The position numbers and the translations under genes are program-made. A stretch of DNA of 15,858 bases. It comes from Spartobacteria bacterium (GTDB taxonomy: Bacteria > Verrucomicrobiota > Verrucomicrobiia > Chthoniobacterales > UBA6821). Shown here piece by piece: positions 1-6,580 of the stretch (the stretch's first letter is position 1; the number at the start of each line of letters is the position of its first letter). The notes under the pieces are model-generated. The model had not been told where the DNA came from. It ran no database searches and worked only from the letters and a program-made list of their open reading frames with translations. The stretch spans positions 1-15,858 of the forward strand of contig CANIBV010000025.1 in assembly GCA_947466005.1 (NCBI GenBank), in the 5' to 3' direction.

Positions 1-1593
1 GTTGAATATCTTTCCGGGGTTCAGGATGCCATGCGGGTCGAACGCCTCTTTGATCTCTCGGATCATCGCATAACAGCGGTCGCCGATCATCTGCCGGAGA
101 AACTCTCCCCGCAAGCGACCATCCCCGTGCTCTCCGCTCAGCGAGCCCCGGTATGATTTCACGAGTGTCGCGACGTCCTCCGCCACCTGGCGAAATAGGC
201 GGACCCCTTCCCGCTGATGCAGACTGAAGATGGGCCGCATATGAAGCTCCCCGGTCGCGGCATGCCCGTAATACACACAGTCGATCCCATGCTTCTGCAT
301 GAGTGCGCCGAAATCACGGATGTAATCGGGCAGCACCCGCACATCCACGGCGGTGTCCTCCGCCACCTCGCGGGGCTTTTTATCGCCCGGCACGTTGTTG
401 ATCACGGCCTGACCGGCCCGGCGGAGATCCCAGACGTTGCTGGATGCCGCTCCTCGCAGGACGGGATAGGCGTAGCCTAGTCCGGCCGTCTGCAGGGCAC
501 GCTCGACGTGGCTGATCGTTGCCTCCAGATCAGCGGCGCTCTCCCTGCGGAATTCCATGACAAGAATGGCGGCGGGATCGCCCACGATGAAATCCCGCTT
601 CCGCGCGAGATCCAAATTCTGTTTGCTGCAATCGAGGATATGTTGGTCGATCAACTCGCAGGCTGAAGGCTGGAACTCGAGCGCGATCAGATTGGCCCGC
701 AACGAATCTTCAACGCTGTGGAAATGCCCGCAGATCAGGGCCTGGTGAACGGGCGGCAGTGGGTTGCAGGAAAGCTCGATTTCAGTGGCCACAAAGAGAG
801 TGCCCTCGGATCCGGCAATCAATCGGCAGAAGTTGAACGGCTCCTCGCTCTCCTCATCAAGGGAAGAGCTCTTCATCAGCAGGTCCAGGGCGTAGCCGGT
901 GTTGCGGCGCGGAATCGATACCAAGGGGAATTGCCGCGTGATCTCCGCGCGGTTTTCCCCGCTGCCGAGCATGTCTCGGACGGTCCGGTAGACGCCGGAT
1001 TCCAGGGTTTCCCCACGACATTTCTCTCGGAATGCTTCCGGGGTAAGCGGCTCAAAAACCACCTCGCTGCCATCGCTCAGAAGTCCGCGCAAGCGCACCA
1101 CGTGGTCGCGCGTGCTTCCGTAAATCACCGAATTGGAACCACAGGAGTTGTTCCCGACCATGCCGCCAATCATCGCCCGGTTTGCCGTCGACGTCTCCGG
1201 TCCGAAAAAGAGCCCGTGCACGGCAAGCGCGGCGTTCAGTTCGCTGCGGATCACTCCCGGCTGGACGATCACCCGCGCGCGCTCGGTATCGATCTTGAGA
1301 ATCTTCGTGAAATGCCGTGACAGATCCATCACCAACCCGGTTCCGACACATTGCCCGGCGAGCGAAGTGCCAGCGGTGCGGGGAATCAGGCTGAGACGGT
1401 TGCGTGCCGCCCAGAGAATCAGCCTCCGGATATCTTCGGGGGATTTAGGCCAGGCCACCCCGAGGGGCATTTCCTGATACTCCGACGCATCGGTTGCGTA
1501 GAGGCGGCGCATCGTCTCATCGAAAGCGACCTCCCCGTCGAAGGGTTGGGACAGGAGTTCTTCCTGCGCCGCTGTAGAAGACTGGTTGATCAT
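1..1593 (-). CDS. FAD-linked 2-hydroxyacid dehydrogenase-type oxidase (GlcD/YdiJ-like), 3' end outside window
   Basis: The reading frame starts at ATG 1593 and stays open for 531 codons to the left edge, so the C-terminus is missing. The N-terminal half is a PCMH-type FAD-binding domain (about residues 40-220) with RTAGTSLAGQ and a glycine/asparagine-rich stretch GGMVGNNSCGSNS. The C-terminal FAD-oxidase domain ends with GEHGDGR (near residue 488) and NPGKIFN at the window edge, hallmarks of the GlcD, D-lactate and D-2-hydroxyglutarate dehydrogenase family. In YdiJ-like relatives the chain continues into a 4Fe-4S domain, and the frame being open past NPGK suits that, but it cannot be seen here. 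AAGGAA lies 6 nt upstream of the ATG, a good ribosome site. It is the last visible gene of the minus-strand operon, 66 nt after the CoA-transferase. Probable role: flavin-dependent oxidation of a 2-hydroxyacid, substrate unknown. Confidence 0.88.
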   Translation of the reverse strand, partial: MINQSSTAAQEELLSQPFDGEVAFDETMRRLYATDASEYQEMPLGVAWPKSPEDIRRLILWAARNRLSLIPRTAGTSLAGQCVGTGLVMDLSRHFTKILKIDTERARVIVQPGVIRSELNAALAVHGLFFGPETSTANRAMIGGMVGNNSCGSNSVIYGSTRDHVVRLRGLLSDGSEVVFEPLTPEAFREKCRGETLESGVYRTVRDMLGSGENRAEITRQFPLVSIPRRNTGYALDLLMKSSSLDEESEEPFNFCRLIAGSEGTLFVATEIELSCNPLPPVHQALICGHFHSVEDSLRANLIALEFQPSACELIDQHILDCSKQNLDLARKRDFIVGDPAAILVMEFRRESAADLEATISHVERALQTAGLGYAYPVLRGAASSNVWDLRRAGQAVINNVPGDKKPREVAEDTAVDVRVLPDYIRDFGALMQKHGIDCVYYGHAATGELHMRPIFSLHQREGVRLFRQVAEDVATLVKSYRGSLSGEHGDGRLRGEFLRQMIGDRCYAMIREIKEAFDPHGILNPGKIFN

Positions 1594-1659
1594 GGTCGTT
1601 CCTTCAGGGCAGCGTTCATTTGTAGATTCCAGCCACAAAGGAAGGGGAAGGCCGCACGC

Positions 1660-2820
1660 TCAATCCTGAGGCAGAAGCCCGTCGAAGACTTCGGCGTTAT
1701 GCTCACCCAGTCCCGGCGCCGGCCGCGCGGAGAGGGGGCGCTGGCGATCAAACGAAATCGGGAGGCCGACGACCCGGAGGCCATTTTCAGGGAGGTCTTG
1801 CAGGATACCCACGGCGGCAAGCTGCTCGGAATCAGCAAGCTCTTTGATGTTGTTCACCGGCGCGCAGGGCACGCCGACAGCCTCCAGGGAGGAGATCAAG
1901 GCATCTCGCGTTTGGAGCGCGACGGCCGCGGACATCGTGGGAATCAGGGTTTCCTTGTTTCGTACCCGCTGGGGCGCGGTCTGAAAACGGGGATCGGCGC
2001 TCCATTCAGGATGTCCGAGCACGGCGGAGCAGGATGCAAACATCCGGTCGTTGCCCGCCGCAATCACCAGGGGAAGATCAGAGGCTTCAAAGACCTGGTA
2101 GGGAACGATGAACGCACTGCCTGTGCCGTGCCTGCCGGGGATGCGTCCGGTGGCAATGTGGGCGTTCAAAGGTCCCTCCACCCAATGCACCGCTGTTTCA
2201 AAGAGCGAGGTATCGACGATGGAGCCGCGTCCGGTAAGGTCGCGTTTCCGGAGGGCGCCTAGGGCCCCGATCACGCAAAACATACCAGTGGCTTTGTCGT
2301 TGATCGATGCCCCGCTGAATGTTGGCTCGTCCTCGGGGCGTCCGGTGATGCTCATGATTCCCCCGTAAGCCTGCAGGAGGGGATCGAAGCCGGGATTCTT
2401 GCACATCGGTCCGGTCTGACCGAAGGCCGAGATGTTGCAGTAGACAAGTCTCGGAAAACGGGCGCACATTGTTTCTCCGTCGATCCCGAGTTGCTCCACC
2501 AGTCCGGGCCGCAATGTCTGGATGAGGATATCCGCCGTCGCGCAAAGCAGGTTTAACTTTTCGACGTCCGCCGCCGACTTGAGGTCCAGCGTGACGCTAC
2601 GCTTGTTGCGGTTCTGGGAATGAAAGTAGAGGCTCGTTAGGCCGTCCGGTCCAAACGGAGGGCCCCATTGGCGCGCGTCGTCGCCGCCGTTGGGCTTCTC
2701 CACCTTGATGACATCCGCCCCCATGTCAGCCATGATGTTCCCGGCGAGCGGACCGGCCAGGGCGTGGGCGATTTCAATGACTCTCACTCCGGCGAGGGGT
2801 AGGGATTCGCCGGTGTTCAT
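1660..2820 (-). CDS. Class III CoA-transferase, CaiB/BaiF family
   Basis: A 386-residue protein, the normal length for one subunit of the interlocked CaiB/BaiF (formyl-CoA transferase type) dimer. These enzymes move CoA between carboxylic acids in the cytoplasm through an aspartyl anhydride. The N-terminus shows the family signature LAGVRVIEIAHALAGPLAG, then GADVIKVEKPNGGDDAR and NKRSVTLDLKS. The expected catalytic aspartate is D146 in GFDPLLQA, followed by the usual G-G-I-M-S-I-T-G. The ATG overlaps the TGA of the upstream dehydrogenase (ATGA), indicating translational coupling; its own Shine-Dalgarno is weak. Next to a thiolase-like enzyme, a dehydrogenase and an FAD oxidase, it probably activates the pathway acid or recycles CoA from its product. 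The family does not reveal the substrate. Confidence 0.93.
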   Translation of the reverse strand: MNTGESLPLAGVRVIEIAHALAGPLAGNIMADMGADVIKVEKPNGGDDARQWGPPFGPDGLTSLYFHSQNRNKRSVTLDLKSAADVEKLNLLCATADILIQTLRPGLVEQLGIDGETMCARFPRLVYCNISAFGQTGPMCKNPGFDPLLQAYGGIMSITGRPEDEPTFSGASINDKATGMFCVIGALGALRKRDLTGRGSIVDTSLFETAVHWVEGPLNAHIATGRIPGRHGTGSAFIVPYQVFEASDLPLVIAAGNDRMFASCSAVLGHPEWSADPRFQTAPQRVRNKETLIPTMSAAVALQTRDALISSLEAVGVPCAPVNNIKELADSEQLAAVGILQDLPENGLRVVGLPISFDRQRPLSARPAPGLGEHNAEVFDGLLPQD

Positions 2821-3611
2821 GGCTGCATATGGAGGCCCCCGGAAACCGTCATGTTTTCTCCGGTGATGTACACGGCGGCGTTGGAAATAAGGAAGGCGAC
2901 CATGTTGGCAGCTTCATGGGGTTCGGCGTAGCGCCCCAAAGGAATGCGGGCCAGGGTTTGGGCGGCATATTTTTCGCTGCGGAGGACTTCGGTCATCGGT
3001 GTGTTCACAGTTCCAAAGCCGACGGAATTGCAGCGGATGCCATACTTCGCCCACTCCACAGCCCCCGTCATGGTCAGTCCGAAAAGTCCGGACTTGGCGG
3101 CTGCGTAGTTGGCCTGTCCGAAGGAGCCGCGTTTCGCGCCTGTAGAGGAAATGTTGACAATCGAGCCTGTCGTCCCAGCAGGCTGGGGGACTTCCTGGCT
3201 GCTCCTGCTGAGCATGTGACGGCCGACCGCCTGCATCATGAGATAGCATCCGGTGAGGTTCACATCGATCACATCGAGCCACTGGCTCGATGTCATGTTT
3301 TCCAGGCGGGCCGGGCGGGTGATGCCGGCATTGTTGACCAGCCCGTGGACGGCTCCAAACTTTTCCACGGCTTCTTCGACGCACCGTGCGGCGAAGGCTT
3401 CGTCCGCCACATTTCCGGCGCAGGCGATCGCACGATCCAGCGGAAATCCTGCCAGTGCGGCCGCAAGGATTTCTTCATTCCTATCCACCAGCACGATGTT
3501 CGCTCCGAGGTCCGAGCAAAGGCGGGAAATGGCTTGGCCGATGCCTTGGGCGGCACCGGTGACGATGACCGTGCGCCCGGAAAGGTCCATGGGATTCACG
3601 CTTGCGCTCAT
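2817..3611 (-). CDS. Short-chain dehydrogenase/reductase (classical SDR)
   Basis: A 264-residue NAD(P)-dependent oxidoreductase with a full classical SDR set: cofactor motif TGAAQGIG (residues 18-25), NNAG (93-96), N118, and catalytic S156, Y169 and K173 in YAAAK. The D43 at the end of beta-strand 2 (VLVDRN) favours NAD over NADP by the usual rule. The start at 3611 is preferred because it has a strong AAGGAG about 6 nt upstream and its ATG overlaps the thiolase stop (ATGA); a longer in-frame extension would lie entirely inside the thiolase gene. Between the DUF35/thiolase pair and a CoA-transferase it is a plausible 3-hydroxyacyl-CoA dehydrogenase or 3-ketoacyl reductase. That specific role is inference. 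Confidence 0.93.
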   Translation of the reverse strand: MSASVNPMDLSGRTVIVTGAAQGIGQAISRLCSDLGANIVLVDRNEEILAAALAGFPLDRAIACAGNVADEAFAARCVEEAVEKFGAVHGLVNNAGITRPARLENMTSSQWLDVIDVNLTGCYLMMQAVGRHMLSRSSQEVPQPAGTTGSIVNISSTGAKRGSFGQANYAAAKSGLFGLTMTGAVEWAKYGIRCNSVGFGTVNTPMTEVLRSEKYAAQTLARIPLGRYAEPHEAANMVAFLISNAAVYITGENMTVSGGLHMQP

Positions 3612-4759
3612 GGTCGCTCCTTTCCGAAGACGACGGTGCCTGAGGACGAGAACATTCCGCCAACTCCGTGAGCCACCGAGATTTTCACATCGGGCACTTG
3701 AGCTGGGGCTGTGCCGCGCACCTGCCGGACGCTTTCCTGCAAGGCGAACATGCCATACATGCCGGTGTGCGTGTAGGAAAGGCCGCCGCCGTTGGTGTTC
3801 ATAGGGAGCTTTCCGCCAGGTCGCGTGTTGCCTTCCCAGATGAAGTCTTTGGCCTCGCCGCGGCCGCAGAAGCCCAGATCCTCCAGGCCATATAAAGGAA
3901 GGTGAGCGAAGGCATCGTAGATCATGAGATGGCTGACATCCGCGTGGCTGACCCCGGCCATCTTGAGGGCGGTCGGGCCGGCGACTCGGAACGCGCGCGA
4001 TGAGGTGAAGTCTTCCATCTGCGATACCATGGTCGTCTCGACGCTCTCGCCGCTGCCGAGGAGATACACAGGAGGCGCGGGGAAATCGGTGGCACGCTCT
4101 GCGGCGGTGAGGATCAGTGCGCCGCCGCCATCGGTGACCGGGCAGCATTGGAGAAGGCGGTAAGGGTAGGCCACCATGCGGCTGGCCAGCACCTCTTCCA
4201 CGGTCACGCGTTCACGAAACAAGGCGCGGGGATTTTGCGCCGCCCACTCGCGCTGTACCACGGCCACCATAGCCAGGTGCTCGTGTGTCGTGCCGGTGGC
4301 TTTCATGTAGCGGAGCACGGGAATAGGAAAGAGTGTCGCCGGCCCTGCAGGCCCAAACGGGGCCTCAAACTGTCCCGCTAGGCTTTCGGGCTCCGGAGGA
4401 CGGGGCGTGGCGTTCACCCGCGATTTCCCGCTTTCCCCATGAGTGATCAGCACCGTGGTGGCATAGCCCGCGGCAATCGCCGCAGCCGCATGGCGCACAT
4501 GCAGCATGAAGGAGCATCCGCCCACACCCGTCCCGTCCACCCAACGAGGGGTGATGCCGAGGTAATGCGCGATCTGCTGGGGCATCATCTGGCCGACGCA
4601 GGCGAGTCCGTCGATATCCTTGGGCTGGAGGCCGGCATCGGCCATGGCGTTGAGCGCTGCGTCCGCGTGCAGCATGATCTGCGACATGTCCGGGACGACC
4701 CCGATGCGGGAGGTTTCCGCCGCTCCCACCACGGCAACAGATCCGGGCTTGTAAGCCAT
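3608..4759 (-). CDS. SCP-x/thiolase-like enzyme (acetyl-CoA acetyltransferase or aldolase-like)
   Basis: A 383-residue thiolase-fold protein of the SCP-x branch. Family marks are VAVVGAAETS at the N-terminus, GGC with C82 near the nucleophile position, LGFCGRGEAKDFI, NTNGGGLSYTHTGMYG and a terminal VAHGVGGMFSSS. The segment that usually reads HDxF in SCP-x thiolases reads YDAF here (Y281), and the GHP motif is changed to THT with H331 kept. These changes recall the DUF35-partnered thiolase-like aldolases of steroid side-chain breakdown (Ltp2 type), so carbon-carbon lyase chemistry is as likely as thiolysis. AAGGAGG lies 7 nt before the ATG. The start overlaps the DUF35 stop (TAATG), as expected for partner subunits. 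Substrate unknown; cytoplasmic, no signal peptide. Confidence 0.9.
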   Translation of the reverse strand: MAYKPGSVAVVGAAETSRIGVVPDMSQIMLHADAALNAMADAGLQPKDIDGLACVGQMMPQQIAHYLGITPRWVDGTGVGGCSFMLHVRHAAAAIAAGYATTVLITHGESGKSRVNATPRPPEPESLAGQFEAPFGPAGPATLFPIPVLRYMKATGTTHEHLAMVAVVQREWAAQNPRALFRERVTVEEVLASRMVAYPYRLLQCCPVTDGGGALILTAAERATDFPAPPVYLLGSGESVETTMVSQMEDFTSSRAFRVAGPTALKMAGVSHADVSHLMIYDAFAHLPLYGLEDLGFCGRGEAKDFIWEGNTRPGGKLPMNTNGGGLSYTHTGMYGMFALQESVRQVRGTAPAQVPDVKISVAHGVGGMFSSSGTVVFGKERP

Positions 4760-5220
4760 TATGCGCCCTCCTTCAATGGACGGAAGAGCGGCAGGGAAAT
4801 ACTGTCGTCTACGGGGCGAAAGACGACCTCCAGTGGCATGTCCAGCTGCAGGGCCTCGGGAGTCTGCGGGCATTCAACAATGTTTGCCATCATGCGCGGC
4901 CCCTCCTCCAACTCGACCACGGCAATGGCGTACGGCGGGGTGAATCCCGGCACCTCGCGGTGATGGATGACATAGCTGTGGAGGGTGGCACGCCCGGAGG
5001 CCTCGAAGACAGAAACCGAGCGATTTCCGGTGAACGGGCTGAACGGGCGCGGCGGGAAGTAGGCGCGCCCTGTGTCGGGGCAACGTTGGAGCAGCAGTTT
5101 CCCGTTCTTGCACCCTTCCCAGAAATGCATCGTCTCGGGCGTCGGCTTCGGCTTGCTGCCAGTAAATGGTATTTCAGCCAACTCGGATAATGGCAGAGAG
5201 AATGGATGAAGCGATTCCAT
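4759..5220 (-). CDS. DUF35 OB-fold acyl-CoA-associated protein with eroded zinc ribbon
   Basis: A 153-residue protein with the DUF35 layout: an N-terminal helix (TPETMHFWEGCKNGKLLL), a rubredoxin-like ribbon region (about 46-65), then an OB fold with SYVIHH, PPYAIAVVELEEG and a C-terminal VVFRPV strand. DUF35 proteins usually partner thiolase-like enzymes, and the thiolase gene follows with a one-base stop/start overlap. The ribbon normally has four cysteines in two CxxC pairs; here only C47 remains, with T50, S61 and T64 at the other positions, so zinc binding is unlikely. The ATG at 5220 was chosen over an in-frame TTG at 5235 that adds five residues; neither has a clear Shine-Dalgarno. This is the first gene of the minus-strand operon. 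Confidence 0.88.
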   Translation of the reverse strand: MESLHPFSLPLSELAEIPFTGSKPKPTPETMHFWEGCKNGKLLLQRCPDTGRAYFPPRPFSPFTGNRSVSVFEASGRATLHSYVIHHREVPGFTPPYAIAVVELEEGPRMMANIVECPQTPEALQLDMPLEVVFRPVDDSISLPLFRPLKEGA

Positions 5221-5438
5221 GTGGAAAGGGCACAAATTTCTCTGTGAGGATTGAAAAAGTCAAGACGCGGCAACTGGCAACTTTAGCCAGAACCGTCGTG
5301 AATGGGCCGCCCGCTCTGGATGGGATCGGTGTTGCAGTAGCGACTGGGACAACTATTGGCAGGGCGATTCGTCCCCACCGAAGCAAGTGGAGCGTCGCCA
5401 CGCTTGACTTCCCCGCTGGTTTTCCCGAGACCCGATCC
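5221..5438. promoter_or_regulatory. Divergent intergenic control region between CoA operon and regulator
   Basis: A 218-bp gap between two divergent starts, so promoters for both directions should lie here. On the minus strand TTGACT (5258-5263) could be a -35 box, but hexamers 16-18 nt downstream match TATAAT poorly (3 of 6 at best). On the plus strand a TTGACT at 5404-5409 also lacks a convincing -10. A tandem repeat and a short inverted repeat are listed separately. The 22-bp palindrome found at 6550 has no copy here. Confidence 0.4.
5269..5290. repeat. Tandem GGCAACT pair overlapping inverted repeat CTGGC/GCCAG
   Basis: GGCAACT occurs twice back to back (5269-5275 and 5276-5282). CTGGC (5274-5278) and GCCAG (5286-5290) form a perfect 5-bp inverted repeat with a 7-nt spacer. 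It sits just upstream of the possible minus-strand -35 box, where an activator could bind. The arms are short, so chance cannot be excluded. Confidence 0.25.
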
Positions 5439-6521
5439 ATGCCAAGCCGCAAGTCAGAGCTCCGCGTGAGCGGGGTTGCCGTTCTGCGGGAGAGTCTGCT
5501 GGATCTATGCCGCGCCGGCCGCTGGCCGGAGCTCGAGCCTTTGCCGGTAACCCGCTTTCTGGGGCAAAGCTTCGGGATTTCGAATGTCAGCGCCTTTCGC
5601 GTCCTGAACGAGCTCAGTGATTCCGGCCGGATTTGGCGTGCGTCCAACGGCCGGTATTTTCTTCCAAAGGCCCGACGTTTGTTGGACAAGCCCCTGCCGC
5701 TGGCCTGCCTTTTCCGCCGCTTAGAGCGGTGGACCGAGGTGGGGAGGGAAATCATGCAGGGCGTTGACGGGGCCTGCGGAGATCTTGACCGGGCCTTGTT
5801 GCTGGTTCACGACCGGGTGCTTTTCCGGCAGCCCGATGCGCTGGCCCGGGCATCGGTTGGTTCGGGCCGCGAACTCGGCGCGGCGATCGAAGATTTTCTT
5901 CTCATCCATTCCGGGCGGATCGACGGGGTCATCCTGGACGAGCTCTGGCCGGATCGCGTTCTGGCGGGATTCAAGGATCGCCTCCGGTCGGGAGTGGTCC
6001 TCTATCGCCGCACGAAGCTCCCGTTCCTTGGCTGTGTCTGCGGGGACGCAAAGGCGGCGGCGAGGCTTGCGGTGGACCACGCGCTGAAATCGGGGTTTCA
6101 GGGCTTGGTCCTCCTCATGCCGGCCGGCCCGTATCAACCGTCGGATGAAATGGCTGCCGAACTCCTGGTGGCGGCGGCCGGACATTTTTCCAAGCCTCCC
6201 GTCTTCGAGATTGGATCCCCCAAGGATTGTCTCCTCCTGACCGCCTTCCTCAAGAAGCAGCGCAAGAGGCTGCTTGTTGTGGGCACCGAGGATAACGCGG
6301 CGGTGGTTGCCTTAGGTGCAATGCGCGACGCGGGGATCGATGTGCCTGGGCGCGCGGGGCTGCTGAGCACGATGGGCAGCCGGATCGCGAGGGACAGGGA
6401 GATCACCGTCGCCGGGTTCAATTTTCAGCAGATGGGTGAGGAGGCCTCCCGAATGGCCATCGGCGGGACGCTGCGTCATGCCGCGCTTCCCCCGGTCCTC
6501 GTCCCCGGCATCACGACCTGA
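5439..6521 (+). CDS. GntR-type winged helix fused to LacI-type sugar-sensing domain: transcriptional regulator
   Basis: A 360-residue DNA-binding regulator. Residues about 15-77 form a winged helix of the GntR kind, with the helix-turn-helix in LGQSFGISNVSAFRVLNELS and the wing in RIWRASNGRYFL. Residues about 85-360 match a periplasmic-binding-protein-like effector domain as in LacI/GalR: SGRIDGVILDE, LVVGTEDNAAVVALGAMRDAGIDVPG, and a terminal TVAGFNFQQMGEEASRMAI. The frame is open back to 5166, but that stretch runs antisense into the DUF35 gene and shows no domain, so the ATG at 5439, right before the winged helix, is preferred. No clear Shine-Dalgarno. It lies 59 nt before the sugar gene cluster in the same direction, with a 22-bp palindrome between, so it most likely controls that cluster in response to a sugar ligand. 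It could also act on the divergent CoA operon. Confidence 0.87.
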   Translation: MPSRKSELRVSGVAVLRESLLDLCRAGRWPELEPLPVTRFLGQSFGISNVSAFRVLNELSDSGRIWRASNGRYFLPKARRLLDKPLPLACLFRRLERWTEVGREIMQGVDGACGDLDRALLLVHDRVLFRQPDALARASVGSGRELGAAIEDFLLIHSGRIDGVILDELWPDRVLAGFKDRLRSGVVLYRRTKLPFLGCVCGDAKAAARLAVDHALKSGFQGLVLLMPAGPYQPSDEMAAELLVAAAGHFSKPPVFEIGSPKDCLLLTAFLKKQRKRLLVVGTEDNAAVVALGAMRDAGIDVPGRAGLLSTMGSRIARDREITVAGFNFQQMGEEASRMAIGGTLRHAALPPVLVPGITT

Positions 6522-6544
6522 GGCGTCCACAGGGGAAGATGGCC

Positions 6545-6573
6545 TTGACGTAACAAAAACGTATTTGTTACAT
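6545..6573 (+). promoter_or_regulatory. Candidate promoter of sugar cluster
   Basis: TTGACG (6545-6550) matches the -35 consensus at five of six bases. Seventeen bases later TTACAT (6568-6573) is a weak -10. If used, transcription would begin around 6580, next to the ATG at 6581, giving an almost leaderless message. The operator-like palindrome fills the whole spacer, a typical repressor arrangement. Confidence 0.35.
6550..6571. promoter_or_regulatory. 22-bp palindromic operator candidate
   Basis: The inverted repeat is GTAACAAA, six bases, TTTGTTAC. Including inner bases, 10 of 11 base pairs match, with a central C-G step as in many LacI-family operators. It is A/T-rich in GC-rich surroundings and lies between the regulator gene and the first gene of the cluster. 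The regulator at 5439-6521 is the obvious candidate to bind it. The central C-G fits the LacI class, although the DNA-binding domain is GntR-like. Confidence 0.65.
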
Positions 6574-6580
6574 GTTTGCC

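Noticed and set aside
1351..2262. Plus-strand open frame of 303 codons opposite the FAD oxidase and CoA-transferase genes
   Set aside because: No recognisable domain; the opposite strand holds two clear enzymes.
3612..4148. Long N-terminal extension of the short-chain dehydrogenase frame
   Set aside because: It lies entirely inside the thiolase gene in another frame, is rich in Arg/His/Pro as shadow frames of GC-rich genes are, and the start at 3611 has a strong ribosome site.
5235..5263. Minus-strand promoter TTGACT with GAAATT at 17 nt
   Set aside because: The -10 matches only three of six bases and would put the transcript start nearly at the ATG; kept only as a remark in the control region.
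5166..5438. In-frame upstream extension of the regulator by 91 codons
   Set aside because: It overlaps the start of the DUF35 gene on the opposite strand, shows no recognisable domain, and the winged helix begins right after the ATG at 5439.
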